A stretch of 64,000 bases of DNA, from NCBI GenBank assembly GCA_025059235.1, contig JANXCV010000003.1:62001-126000 (forward strand), read 5' to 3'. The translations under genes and the position numbers were made by a program. The stretch is from Candidatus Calescibacterium sp. (GTDB lineage Bacteria > DRYD01). Position 1 is the first letter of the stretch, and every line of letters begins with the position of its first letter. Positions 8,286 to 19,825 of this stretch are shown in pieces. Under the pieces are notes generated by a model, which had not been told where the DNA came from, did not search any database, and saw only the letters and a program-made list of their open reading frames with translations.

Positions 8286-10603
8286 GGGACGAATTAATCG
8301 AGAAAAAGATAGAGGTACTTGAAAAAAATCTCCTATACAAAAAAGACCCCCATATGTTACTCGAGTTATCCTTACTCTACGATAGAGCCCAAAGATTTGT
8401 AGATGCTTACAAAAAGTTTGAAGAATTAACCCAAAATCATAAAAACTTCCTAAAAGGACTACTTTTTAAAATAATATTTCTATGCAAATGGGGAAGAAAA
8501 GATAATTTTTTTGAATTAGTAGAGAAATACTTTTTTATAAAGTTCTTTGAGGAAGTTCCTACACCTTACGTTCCTACTTTTGAAGATATAAGAAAGTATT
8601 CATATATCATAAACGATCTTTTGAGTAATATTGATGAATATTTAAAGTTGAATTTAAATTCTCTCTTAGATTTACTGATAAAAGCTTTTGCTCTGTTTTT
8701 ATTGAAAAGTGAAGAATTCGAAAAAATATTCCAATATCTATTTAAAAATTTTGGAGATAATTTTAAAGTTCAATACTTATACTCACTGATGAAAATAGAC
8801 TGTCAGGATTATACTGAAGCAATAATTAGTTTAAAGAAAATAATCGATTATAACCCTATGTTTGATGATGCTTATTTACTTTTAGGGTATGTATACTTAA
8901 AGCAGAACATTTTCAATCAGGCACTGGTATATTTAAAAAAAGCGACCGAGTTAAACAATAAGAGGGCAACCCCAAGTATTCTCCTTGCTAAATATTTAAT
9001 CATGATTGGGAAATATGATGATGCAATTGAGGTACTGCATAATAAAGCTCAGATGATAGAGCCTAATAATCCTCTTGTTTACTACTACTTGGCTCAATCA
9101 TATAAGGGTAAAAATGAATACGAAAAAGCCCTTAGACTATACGAAAGCTTAAAAATGTACAACTATTTTTTTCCTGAAATAAAGAAAGAAATGGCTGATA
9201 TATATATGCTGCTTGGGGAATATAAACAAACTCTTAAGATACTGTACGAACTTAAGGAAGAGTCTATTCTATTTGATGAAGAGGTTTATGAAAAGTTGAT
9301 TATAGTAAATGAGAGGCTAGGAAATCTCGAGCAAGCTTTTTTGTTGGTTAAAGAGGCTCTATCCTACGAAGAAAAAATTAATTTTTATCTTATCGGTGCA
9401 AAGATTGCCTTCAGGAAAGGCGAATTTGATCAAGCTTATAAATGGTTCAAAAGGGTTTTAGAATATGATCCCAGAGATTTTGAAACTCTGTATTCACTTG
9501 GTATAATAGAGTTAAGCAAAATGAAATTTGGAATTTCTGAAAAGTATTTTCAGGATGCTGTAAATGTTAATCCGACCAAGAACGAAGCAAAATATTTTTT
9601 GGCTTTGACCTATGCTTTTCAGGACAAGATAGATAAAGCTATAGAAATCCTGATTAAAGTGAAAGAAAATATAAAGGATCCCCTTAAATCTAAAATAGTT
9701 TCTTTTAATATAGCGTCTGCCTACTCCTTTCTTGGAGATGTAAAAAAAACAGAAGAATTTCTATATGAAGCCATTCAGGATTTTACTAAATATTTCAAAC
9801 AAATTTCTGAACAAGATATTTTATTTTATACAACCCTATTGTTTCAGACTAGGGTTGTTTATGAAGCTTCTAGGAGTAATAAAGAATTGGAAGAATCTCA
9901 ATCACAACTACTCCAAGCAATGCTCGATGCTATACAAGCCAAAGACAACTATACAAAAGATCATACTCAAAGAGTAACGATCATAGCCGTAGAAATTGCA
10001 AAAGCTATGGGACTAGAAGAAGAAATACTACAAACTCTTCTAGTAGGTACTTTAGTTCATGACATAGGAAAGATTGGAATACCGGATAATGTTCTTAATA
10101 AACCCGGTAGGCTGACTGACGAAGAATTTCAAATAATGAAACAACATACTATTATCGGTTATGAAATAATAAAGAAGATGAAATTTCCTAAGATCAAAGT
10201 TATCACTTCGAATGAAAGGTTTGATAATATTGGTACTGTATCAGATTGTGTAAGGTATCATCATGAGAAGTGGGATGGAACAGGTTATCCCGACGGATTA
10301 AAAGGAGAAAAGATCCCTCTACTAGCTAGGATAATAGCTGTAGCTGATGTTTTCGATGCTCTGATGAGTGAAAGACAATACAAAAAAGCTATTCCTGCTT
10401 TCAAAAGTATTGAAATTATTGATCAATCCAAGGGAACGCATTTTGACCCCATGATAGTGGACTATTTCATGAAGATAGTCGACGATATTGTCATCGTTTT
10501 ATACGCTGGAGGTAAAGGAACAAGAGAATATTACGATAAAAGTGTTGAAGAATTACTCAAAATGTCAAAGGAAGATATACTGGGAGATATAGGTAGATTC
10601 TGA
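8282..10603 (+). CDS. TPR-repeat protein with C-terminal HD-GYP phosphodiesterase domain
   Basis: This 773-residue protein has two parts. Residues 1 to about 530 are tandem TPR helices (for example AYLLLGYVYLKQNIFNQALV). Residues about 545-740 form an HD-GYP domain with all signature pieces: HTQRVT, LVHDIGKIGIPD, KQHTIIGYEII and HHEKWDGTGYPDG, then ADVFDALMSERQYK. HD-GYP enzymes cleave cyclic-di-GMP (or related dinucleotides) with a metal centre. The TPR part would be a protein-docking input. It is cytoplasmic: no signal peptide or membrane segment is seen. It is coupled to the ureohydrolase (ATGA). A second HD-type protein is two genes downstream. Confidence 0.88.
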   Translation: MRDELIEKKIEVLEKNLLYKKDPHMLLELSLLYDRAQRFVDAYKKFEELTQNHKNFLKGLLFKIIFLCKWGRKDNFFELVEKYFFIKFFEEVPTPYVPTFEDIRKYSYIINDLLSNIDEYLKLNLNSLLDLLIKAFALFLLKSEEFEKIFQYLFKNFGDNFKVQYLYSLMKIDCQDYTEAIISLKKIIDYNPMFDDAYLLLGYVYLKQNIFNQALVYLKKATELNNKRATPSILLAKYLIMIGKYDDAIEVLHNKAQMIEPNNPLVYYYLAQSYKGKNEYEKALRLYESLKMYNYFFPEIKKEMADIYMLLGEYKQTLKILYELKEESILFDEEVYEKLIIVNERLGNLEQAFLLVKEALSYEEKINFYLIGAKIAFRKGEFDQAYKWFKRVLEYDPRDFETLYSLGIIELSKMKFGISEKYFQDAVNVNPTKNEAKYFLALTYAFQDKIDKAIEILIKVKENIKDPLKSKIVSFNIASAYSFLGDVKKTEEFLYEAIQDFTKYFKQISEQDILFYTTLLFQTRVVYEASRSNKELEESQSQLLQAMLDAIQAKDNYTKDHTQRVTIIAVEIAKAMGLEEEILQTLLVGTLVHDIGKIGIPDNVLNKPGRLTDEEFQIMKQHTIIGYEIIKKMKFPKIKVITSNERFDNIGTVSDCVRYHHEKWDGTGYPDGLKGEKIPLLARIIAVADVFDALMSERQYKKAIPAFKSIEIIDQSKGTHFDPMIVDYFMKIVDDIVIVLYAGGKGTREYYDKSVEELLKMSKEDILGDIGRF

Positions 10604-10605
10604 AA

Positions 10606-11457
10606 ATGAAAATTTTGGGATTTATACTATTTCTCATTATTACAATATTTTTTTTTAGTTCTTGTGGAGGTAATAAAAATTTTGTAACGATTTTTAAAGT
10701 TGACAAGGATACAGGAATATTTATACCTATATCTTACATTTCGAAAGGTTATGAACAGGACTTATTATTGATTGTGAAAAGTCTTATGGATGTCAATGCT
10801 CAGAAAATAGAAAAGACGGGAACCAAAATTGATATTTATCTCGATAGACTTCCTAACATAAGTTATCAGTATGATTCATATATATTGTACACCTCGCTAT
10901 TTTTATCCATTTTTAACTCTTTTCCCTTCCAGAAAGTGAATTTTTTTTACGATCAGAAACTGGTGATTTTAAAAGGGATTGAGTATTCCATGAGTAGTTA
11001 TGACTATTACAAGTATCCTATAAACGATATTTTTAATCTTGGGGATGTAAGAAAAGGGAAATACTTCATTTACGGATATTCGGGTAAAGAATTCTTGGAC
11101 CGTTTCGTTTTGATTTTACTACCATATAACTACGATATGGCTCTATATTTCAATAGTAGCATAAAGGAAATCAGTAAGAAGATAAATGCTAAAATTGAAA
11201 CACTAGATAGAATAATAAGCAGAAAGCATAATATACACCTTGTAAAATATAACAAAAATCATTTTGTATTTAGAAGTTACGATTTGCTTAGATTTTTTCT
11301 TTTATATTTTGATAGAAGTAAAATGTATTACTTATTTTATAATTCGGACATAGATTTTGTTGTTGTTCTTCAAAGATTTTTATGGTTTGATCTGAGTATT
11401 AAGATAGTTAGACCCCGAAATTTATACTTGAATAAATATCCTCTCAACGAGAGATGA
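10606..11457 (+). CDS. lipoprotein, possibly GerMN-like domain
   Basis: The 283-residue product begins with a classical lipoprotein signal: a hydrophobic stretch, then lipobox FFSSC followed by GG. After cleavage, Cys20 would be lipidated. The region after it (VDKDTGIFIPIS… then LFLSIFNSFPFQKVNFFYD) loosely follows the strand and helix pattern of GerMN domains found in envelope lipoproteins, but the match is weak. It starts two bases after the HD-GYP stop and overlaps the next membrane HD protein by four bases, so it could be part of an envelope signalling group. The lipoprotein call is good; the domain call is tentative. Confidence 0.68.
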   Translation: MKILGFILFLIITIFFFSSCGGNKNFVTIFKVDKDTGIFIPISYISKGYEQDLLLIVKSLMDVNAQKIEKTGTKIDIYLDRLPNISYQYDSYILYTSLFLSIFNSFPFQKVNFFYDQKLVILKGIEYSMSSYDYYKYPINDIFNLGDVRKGKYFIYGYSGKEFLDRFVLILLPYNYDMALYFNSSIKEISKKINAKIETLDRIISRKHNIHLVKYNKNHFVFRSYDLLRFFLLYFDRSKMYYLFYNSDIDFVVVLQRFLWFDLSIKIVRPRNLYLNKYPLNER

Positions 11458-12665
11458 ATAATATGTACTTATTTATTTTTGTGTTGGGGTTCTTGATGAA
11501 TATTATTTTTAGAAAATTTCAGTATTTTTCGATTTCTATTTATAATAGGAAAATTTACAGAGAGGACTATTATATAATTCCAACAGACAATATATTCTTT
11601 TTGTTTGCTTTTTTTCAGTATAACGATCCGCTGAGTATATTTATGTTATATTTGGGATTTGTTTCTAATCCATTACTCAGAAAATACTTATTTGGTAACA
11701 GGCAAATTAGTGTTTTCAGAGTATTTTTTAATCCCCTAAGTTTTTTTATTCCTTTATTTATTCTATGTGTTATTCTTAAATTTACCGTTAGCAGTTATTA
11801 TCAATTTCATTTTTATCTCATAGGATTTTTGTTCTACCTGATATCTAATAAGTTTCTTTCTCTTGTTTTGGTTAATATTTTTCAACCTGGAAGATATGTC
11901 AATATTATTAATGTTTTGAAAAATATTTTTAGATTAGGTTTTACCGAAGGTTTTTTATTTTCACAATTTATACTTAGTTACCTTACTTATATATTTCTTT
12001 TGGAGTGGAAGTTGATAAATTTTGTTTTTCTCGTTATCATGCAAATAAGTTTTCTAAGATTATTATATTATGCAAATAATCTCCTGGATTCGTATCAAAA
12101 TCTGATTGATACTCTTTTAAAATTACTCCAAGAATATGATATGGATACCTATAAACATTCTGAGAGGGTATCTTTTATATCTAGAATTATAGCTACTAAA
12201 ATGGGATTGTCAAAAGAAGAAGTAGATTCTATATATACAGCGGCTAAATTACATGATATAGGTAAGATAGATACTCCTTCTTATATTATAAACAAACCGG
12301 GAAAGTTAACTCAGACGGAATTTCAAATAATAATGTTGCATCCGATTGTAGCTGCTCAAATAGTAGAAAGTATCGTTTCTGAAGAGCAAACAAAGTTTAT
12401 AAAATATCATCATTTTTATCCCACAGTATTTAATAAACCTGTTACATATAGAGAAATTCCTTTGGGTGCCAGGATAATCATGACGGCTGATATATATGAT
12501 GCTCTAAGAAGTAAAAGGAAATATAAACCCACTCTATCTCATAAAGAGGTAGTGAATGAAATTTTCAAGATGGTAGAAAAGGAATTGCTAGATAGCGAAG
12601 TAGTCAATATTCTTCTTTCCTCAGTCCAAGAGTTTAATCAACTATACGAGGATAAGAATGATTAG
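11454..12665 (+). CDS. membrane HD-domain protein with degenerate GYP motif
   Basis: Residues 1-200 of 403 contain several hydrophobic membrane helices. Residues about 220-395 form an HD domain of the HD-GYP type: KHSERVSFIS, AAKLHDIGKIDTP, NKPGKLTQTEFQI, IMLHP and ADIYDALRSKRKYKP. The metal-binding His/Asp set is kept, but the place of HHxxxDGxGYP reads HHFYPTVFNKPV, so the GYP tripeptide is lost. It may still be a phosphodiesterase, or it may be a sensor or partner of the complete HD-GYP protein two genes upstream. It overlaps the lipoprotein gene by four bases. Confidence 0.82.
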   Translation: MNNMYLFIFVLGFLMNIIFRKFQYFSISIYNRKIYREDYYIIPTDNIFFLFAFFQYNDPLSIFMLYLGFVSNPLLRKYLFGNRQISVFRVFFNPLSFFIPLFILCVILKFTVSSYYQFHFYLIGFLFYLISNKFLSLVLVNIFQPGRYVNIINVLKNIFRLGFTEGFLFSQFILSYLTYIFLLEWKLINFVFLVIMQISFLRLLYYANNLLDSYQNLIDTLLKLLQEYDMDTYKHSERVSFISRIIATKMGLSKEEVDSIYTAAKLHDIGKIDTPSYIINKPGKLTQTEFQIIMLHPIVAAQIVESIVSEEQTKFIKYHHFYPTVFNKPVTYREIPLGARIIMTADIYDALRSKRKYKPTLSHKEVVNEIFKMVEKELLDSEVVNILLSSVQEFNQLYEDKND

Positions 12666-12682
12666 AAAAGTATAAATAAAAT

Positions 12683-13504
12683 ATGGAGCTAAATATAGTT
12701 AGTCCTTCAAAAGATTACTTACAAATAACACCCATTGATAGCGGAGTAGATTACATAAACAAATTATTCTATGTTATTGATTACAGGGAGAATAAGCTAA
12801 AAGTGTTGGGGGGATACCCTAGTAATTCAGTGATTAATATCACAGGGGAAGCTGATACTGGAAAATCTCTATTATGTCAGCTTGCTACCGTAGCTAATTC
12901 TCCAAAGAAACTAAAAACTCTATATATATCAGTAGAAAATCCTTCTTCATATGTCTCTAATTCTCTTCGGAGATTAGCTCTCTTAAAAAAGATAGACTAT
13001 GAAAGAATTATTGAAAATGTAAAAATACTTGATCTATCTAATGAGTTTCGAATTTTAGATAATATAGAAAAATTTTTCAGAGATTTCTATAATTTAGCCA
13101 AGGGTTTTAATATCTGTATTTTTGATTCTGTGACAGGGCTATATGAGAATAGAGAAGTTATGGCTAGGTATGTAGTAAGAAGAATATTTCAAATATCCAA
13201 GTCATTAAGGCTGACATGTTTCCTGGTTTCTCAGAAGAGAGAAGATAGTCCTTTTAGTACCCGGTCAGCTGGTGGACTAGCTATATCACATATAGCAGAT
13301 TGTAACATAGTGCTATCTAAGATCATTGTTTCTTCGTTTACCGAAAAAAAAATTTATGGGGTTGAAGTTGGGGATATAGTTAGGATATTTAGGATAGATG
13401 GATGCAGACTTTGTGGACATAGCTCTAAAAATCACTTCTTCAAAATAAACGAGTATGGATATATAATATTCGAAAATCCTCAAAAAACTCGAAGTGAAGA
13501 ATAG
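12683..13504 (+). CDS. RecA-superfamily (KaiC/RAD55-like) ATPase
   Basis: The 273-residue protein has one RecA-type ATPase core. The P-loop reads GEADTGKS, and the Walker B strand is NICIFDSVTGLY. Further conserved positions include YISVENPSS after the P-loop. The C-terminus carries DGCRLCGHSSKNHFF, a CxxCGH element like the one I know from archaeal single-domain KaiC-like proteins. These are not RecA proper, since no L2 loop or C-domain is present, and are usually linked to signalling or motility rather than to repair. Its position between HD-domain and transporter genes fits a regulatory job. It overlaps the next gene by 11 bases. Confidence 0.75.
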   Translation: MELNIVSPSKDYLQITPIDSGVDYINKLFYVIDYRENKLKVLGGYPSNSVINITGEADTGKSLLCQLATVANSPKKLKTLYISVENPSSYVSNSLRRLALLKKIDYERIIENVKILDLSNEFRILDNIEKFFRDFYNLAKGFNICIFDSVTGLYENREVMARYVVRRIFQISKSLRLTCFLVSQKREDSPFSTRSAGGLAISHIADCNIVLSKIIVSSFTEKKIYGVEVGDIVRIFRIDGCRLCGHSSKNHFFKINEYGYIIFENPQKTRSEE

Positions 13505-14576
13505 TAAGATAATCACCTTTATAGTTTTTTTCTTGATATACGTTTTGTTACTTAAGAATTACTGGAATCTACTGTTAGCGACGCTAGTTTTTGCCTACTT
13601 TACCGAAGTTTTCCTCGATGTATTTATCTCACTAAAGGAAAAAATAGTAAAGAAAGTGGAGACGCAAATAGATGCTGAAAAATATAAAAAATTTGAGTTC
13701 ATTAAAATCTTTGTCTCGATATTTAGAAAGCTAAAGATAAATATTTTTTTCGTGTACTTATTCTATTTCGTTAGCTTTCTATCTTTTGTTTTGTTCATAT
13801 TTATCCCTATTTTGGGACAAGTTGGAAATGTCGTAAAAGTTGGAATGGAAAGATTACCTTACATTTTGAATAACTTTAAGAGTATACTTGAGAATTTCCT
13901 AAAGAGTTATAACATTCATATAAGCATGGAAGATATTTTTTCAAATTTAGGTAATTTGATGAATGTTGTACTTAGTGCTCTAACTAAATTGATAACCGCA
14001 TTTATTTCAAGTTTAGGTGATTGGTTAGTATTGATCCTTCTACCTTTGCTCGGTTTGTATTTCATAGGAGCAAAAAGAGAATTCATTCAATGGTTGGAAA
14101 ATAACTTTCAGGAAAGTGTAGTATTTTTCTTTAAAAGATTTGATCACTATCAGAAACTTTATATTAAAGCGATTATAATCAATATTATTAGCATAGTTGT
14201 TTTATCAAGTTTAATTTTTAGTTTTTTGATCGGTTTAGATGGTATTTCTTACGGAATCATTTATGGTTTATTTTCTTTTATTCCTATAATCGGTCCAATT
14301 TTGGGTAGCTTACCCATTATTATCATTTCATTCAGTAAATCTTTGGTATTAGGTATAATTATGATAGTGGTAGTTTTTTTGATTCAGCAATTATCTGATA
14401 ATTTGATTATGCCAAAGACAGTTGAGAGATTTATGGTAGTTAATCCATTTCTTTCAATAATCTCTATATTAGGATTTTATACCATTTTCAACTTTTGGTC
14501 TATTTTTATAGCTGTTCCGTTAACTCTTACTATTAGGGATCTGATTGAGAATCAGAAAGGAGGAGATAGAAATTGA
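13494..14576 (+). CDS. AI-2E family membrane transporter
   Basis: The 360-residue product is a multi-helix membrane protein with the AI-2E (PerM/YdiK/TqsA) pattern. There are two N-terminal helices, a long amphipathic middle (residues about 95-165) and a C-terminal helix set. The family landmarks are GLYFIGAKREF, GLFSFIPIIGPILGSLP and the final VNPFLSIISILGFYTIFNFW. Members export signals such as AI-2 or act in Na+/H+ or general efflux; the substrate is not predictable. The start is GTG at 13494, overlapping the ATPase gene, and the stop overlaps the next start (TTGA). Confidence 0.83.
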   Translation: MKNSKIITFIVFFLIYVLLLKNYWNLLLATLVFAYFTEVFLDVFISLKEKIVKKVETQIDAEKYKKFEFIKIFVSIFRKLKINIFFVYLFYFVSFLSFVLFIFIPILGQVGNVVKVGMERLPYILNNFKSILENFLKSYNIHISMEDIFSNLGNLMNVVLSALTKLITAFISSLGDWLVLILLPLLGLYFIGAKREFIQWLENNFQESVVFFFKRFDHYQKLYIKAIIINIISIVVLSSLIFSFLIGLDGISYGIIYGLFSFIPIIGPILGSLPIIIISFSKSLVLGIIMIVVVFLIQQLSDNLIMPKTVERFMVVNPFLSIISILGFYTIFNFWSIFIAVPLTLTIRDLIENQKGGDRN

Positions 14577-15682
14577 TAGAGGAATTGATCTTTCATAGAA
14601 GGAACCTACATAGAATCCCTGAGCTGGGATTTCAGGAATATAAAACTCAGCAGTATATTATTGATAACATTAGTTCATTTGTGGATAGATATCAAGTTAT
14701 GGCCAAGACTGGTGTTGTTGGTTTTCTTAACAATGGAGCTAGAAAGACGATTATTATAAGGGCAGATATGGATGGACTACCAATTCAGGAGGATAATCAG
14801 GTAGAATATAGATCGATCCATGATGGCTTGATGCATGCTTGTGGACATGATTCTCATATGGCTATCCTTATTTCTCTTGTTAAATATTTTTATCTTCATA
14901 GAGAAAATCTGAAAGTCAACTTAAAGTATATGTTTCAGCCTGCTGAAGAGGGTTTAGGAGGGGCAAAATTGATGATTGAAGAAGGAGTTCTCGAAAATGT
15001 TGATTTTGCTCTGGCAATTCATGTTTGGAATGAATTGGAATATGGCAAGATTGGAATTGGGAAGGGACCGGTAATGGCTTCAGCAGATTGGTTCGAAATC
15101 GAAATAATCGGAAAAGGTGCTCATGCAGCTACCCCAGATCTAGCAATAGACCCAATCCTTACTGCTTCTCTATTCATCAATCAAGTCTACAATATTTTCC
15201 CAAGAATATTTAAAGAATACATACTTTCTTTTACATATATAGAAGCCGGTACTTCTACCAACATAATCCCTGAAAATTGTATCCTAAAAGGGACAGTGAG
15301 AAATTTCAACGAAGACACCAGGAAAAAAATAGCCATCTATTTAGAACAAAACCTAAAAGATATCTGTAGGTCAGTAGGTGCAAAATACGTCTTCAAATAC
15401 GAATTTGGTTATCCTGTATTGGTAAACAATGAATGGTTATATAATATTGGTGTTGAGGTTGCTACAAAGTTAGTAGGTAGAGAGAATATAACTGATTTCA
15501 GGTCTTATGGAGCGGAGGATATGGCTTTTGTGCTGCAGAAAGTACCAGGATTATATGTTGCTATTGGATCAGGAAAAGGTAACCCCCACCATTCTCCAAA
15601 ATTCGATATCAACGAACAGTCTATGCTTATTGGTTTTGAGTTCCTCAAGAACATGGTTCTTGAAATACAGGAAAGAATATAA
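14573..15682 (+). CDS. M20-family amidohydrolase (hippurate/IAA-amino acid hydrolase type)
   Basis: This 369-residue metallopeptidase begins at TTG 14573, overlapping the previous stop and preceded by AAAGGAGG. Zinc motifs are IIIRADMDGLPIQ, HACGHDSHM and FQPAEEGLGGAK, with catalytic Glu-Glu, and the C-terminal SYGAEDMAF and NPHHSPKFD. This is the amidohydrolase branch of M20 (AbgB, carboxypeptidase Ss1 and N-acyl amino acid hydrolases), which cleaves N-acyl amino acids in the cytoplasm. The lid and dimerisation domain (residues about 175-290) is present. The stop abuts the stop of ligA on the opposite strand with no bases between. Confidence 0.87.
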   Translation: MIEELIFHRRNLHRIPELGFQEYKTQQYIIDNISSFVDRYQVMAKTGVVGFLNNGARKTIIIRADMDGLPIQEDNQVEYRSIHDGLMHACGHDSHMAILISLVKYFYLHRENLKVNLKYMFQPAEEGLGGAKLMIEEGVLENVDFALAIHVWNELEYGKIGIGKGPVMASADWFEIEIIGKGAHAATPDLAIDPILTASLFINQVYNIFPRIFKEYILSFTYIEAGTSTNIIPENCILKGTVRNFNEDTRKKIAIYLEQNLKDICRSVGAKYVFKYEFGYPVLVNNEWLYNIGVEVATKLVGRENITDFRSYGAEDMAFVLQKVPGLYVAIGSGKGNPHHSPKFDINEQSMLIGFEFLKNMVLEIQERI

Positions 15683-17740
<2,058 letters not shown>

Positions 17741-17747
<7 letters not shown>

Positions 17748-19717
17748 AGTTCTCCCTCCTGATATAGTTCTAAATCTATTTCTTCTGTATATGGATTACA
17801 TTTTTTTATGGTTACTTTGATTTCTTGGTTTGTTTTCGTTTCTGAGTAATTTCCCTTCAACTTTCCTATGATATTGAACTCTGGTAGGTATACTTTAGCT
17901 CCGTTTTTATCTTTTTCTAGGATTATACCTTTTGTCCTTTCTTTATAGTTTGATAGGAATTTAAGAAGGAAGTATCTATTTCTTCTTGTTTGGAGGTATT
18001 GTGCTCTTTGGATATTGGATTCTATTTCTGGTAGCATTTTTAGAATGTCGTTTTCTGTTAATGTGGGGATTCCTGTTAGGAAGGATAGTAGTTGATATTG
18101 ATTTAGAAGATCTATGAATCTTCTGATGGGAGAGGTTAGTGTGAGGTAGCATTTTAATCCTAATCCACTGTGTGGCTTGGGAATCGTTGAAAATTCAACT
18201 TTATGGATATACTTCAATTGATTTAGCATATCAACTATGTTATTGATCGGTATTATTTTTTGGGGATCTCTTTGTGTACGGTATAAAGCCGGTATATTGT
18301 TCTTCTCCATAAATTGGGCAGAATAATAATTTGTTAGTATCATTGCTTCAGATACAAAATCTCTTGCCTTAGTCATCTCTATCTTTTTTATTTTGAGTTC
18401 GCCATTTATAACTCTGACGATTATTTCTGGTAAAAATATTATTAATGCTCCTCTCTGTAATCTGTAATTTTTGTGTTCTGACATAATTTTATAAAGTGTA
18501 TTCCAGAATTTTTCTCCTGATTCTATTTCTTTGTCTATTTCTGAATACGTGAACCTATTTTTTACTTTTATTAGGGATATTATTGGTTCGAAATTGATTA
18601 TGCTTAGATCGTTAATGGAAATTTCGAATTTAAAGGTTAAGGTGTTTCTTAACTCACCTTTTTTTAGGCTAAATTTTTCTTCGGATAGTTCAGTTGGTAG
18701 CATTGGTATAACGTTGTCAGGTAAGTACAAAGTTTGCATTCTGCATAGGGCTTTTTCAAATAGATTACTTCCGGGCTTAATAAACAGAGATACGTTGGAA
18801 ATGTGTACATAAAGGATTGTTTTTCTATCTTTTACTTCTACACTGATTGCGTCATCAAAATCTTTGGTCTCTTCGGAATCTATTGTAAAGGTGTTTAAGT
18901 GTGTTAGATCGACGGATTGTTCGAGATTTATCTCTTTTTTGAAGATTTCGGCTGACTCTTGAAGGTCTTTCTCGGTAAATTCTGGAAACTTTAACCTATA
19001 AAGTTCGTAGAAATAATCTGGATCAACAAAATTGTTTTTTACCAATAAATCGAAGATCTTCGGATGGTTATCTATTTTTTTGATCTTCAGCGTTTCTTCC
19101 ACTAATTCATCTTTTTCACTAGAAACCACGTAGTTCTTCAATTTTTCTATCCATATTTTTTCTTGCTCTTCTATATCTTGAAGATTTATCAATTTGGTAA
19201 TTGTTTTAATGAGTTCCTGTTGATTTTTTATTTTTTCTTGTTCTTTTTGTATCTTTTCTTTTTCTTTTCTTTGCCTTTCTAGTATTTCATTGACTTCTTT
19301 CTCCGATAACTTTATTATCTTATCGTTGTTGATTATTTTGAAGAAATTATTGGTTTCTATTATTTTTCTATAGAATCCTGCTACTTCATCATCTGTAGGT
19401 TTTCTACCGAGATATAGTTCGAGGACAAGTATTGTATCGTATTCTTTTTCTTCTAGGATATCCCACAATTCATGAAGATTAAATATTTGTTTGATTTGGT
19501 CGCGGAGTTTATTTTTTTCTACGAGATCTTGTATATCGGCCGACGATTTTTGGATACCTACGTGGATGATTTCATCCATGTCCAGTATTTCTTCTTTTCC
19601 TGTAGGTAGTATAACTATGAGTTTTTTTCCTTTTACTTGTTTTACAAAAGCACAAGTAGGTTTATCTTTGTAAATAGTTTCCACTATATAGCCTACTAGG
19701 TTATTTCTTGGAATCAT
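17741..19717 (-). CDS. RNase II/R-family exoribonuclease (RNB domain)
   Basis: The 658-residue enzyme degrades RNA 3' to 5'. The N-terminal part (residues about 1-60) resembles an OB or cold-shock-like fold. A helical linker rich in Lys/Glu follows (about 145-200). The RNB domain then starts at LTHLNTFTIDSEETKDFDDAIS, which carries the catalytic aspartates, and continues to GLKCYLTLTSPIRRFIDL. The C-terminus (ERTKGIILEKDKNGAKVYLP) is a short S1/OB segment. The size and short S1 resemble the cyanobacterial RNase II type more than E. coli RNase R (813). It is divergent from a Ski2-like RNA helicase gene. Confidence 0.88.
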
Positions 19718-19754
19718 GAGTCTATATTCCCTATTGTTTTGTTCTGTAATTGAA

Positions 19755-19783
19755 TTGATATTTCCTTGAGTAAGTAGTATTTT
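19755..19783 (+). promoter_or_regulatory. putative sigma70-type promoter for the Ski2-like helicase
   Basis: TTGATA at 19755-19760 and TATTTT at 19778-19783 are 17 bases apart. Five of six and four of six positions match the -35 and -10 consensus. The start codon is about 36 bases below the expected transcription start. The site lies in the 108-base divergent gap. Confidence 0.4.
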
Positions 19784-19825
19784 TGCAAGGGTAAGGATTT
19801 GTTAGAATTGAAATAGATTAATGAA

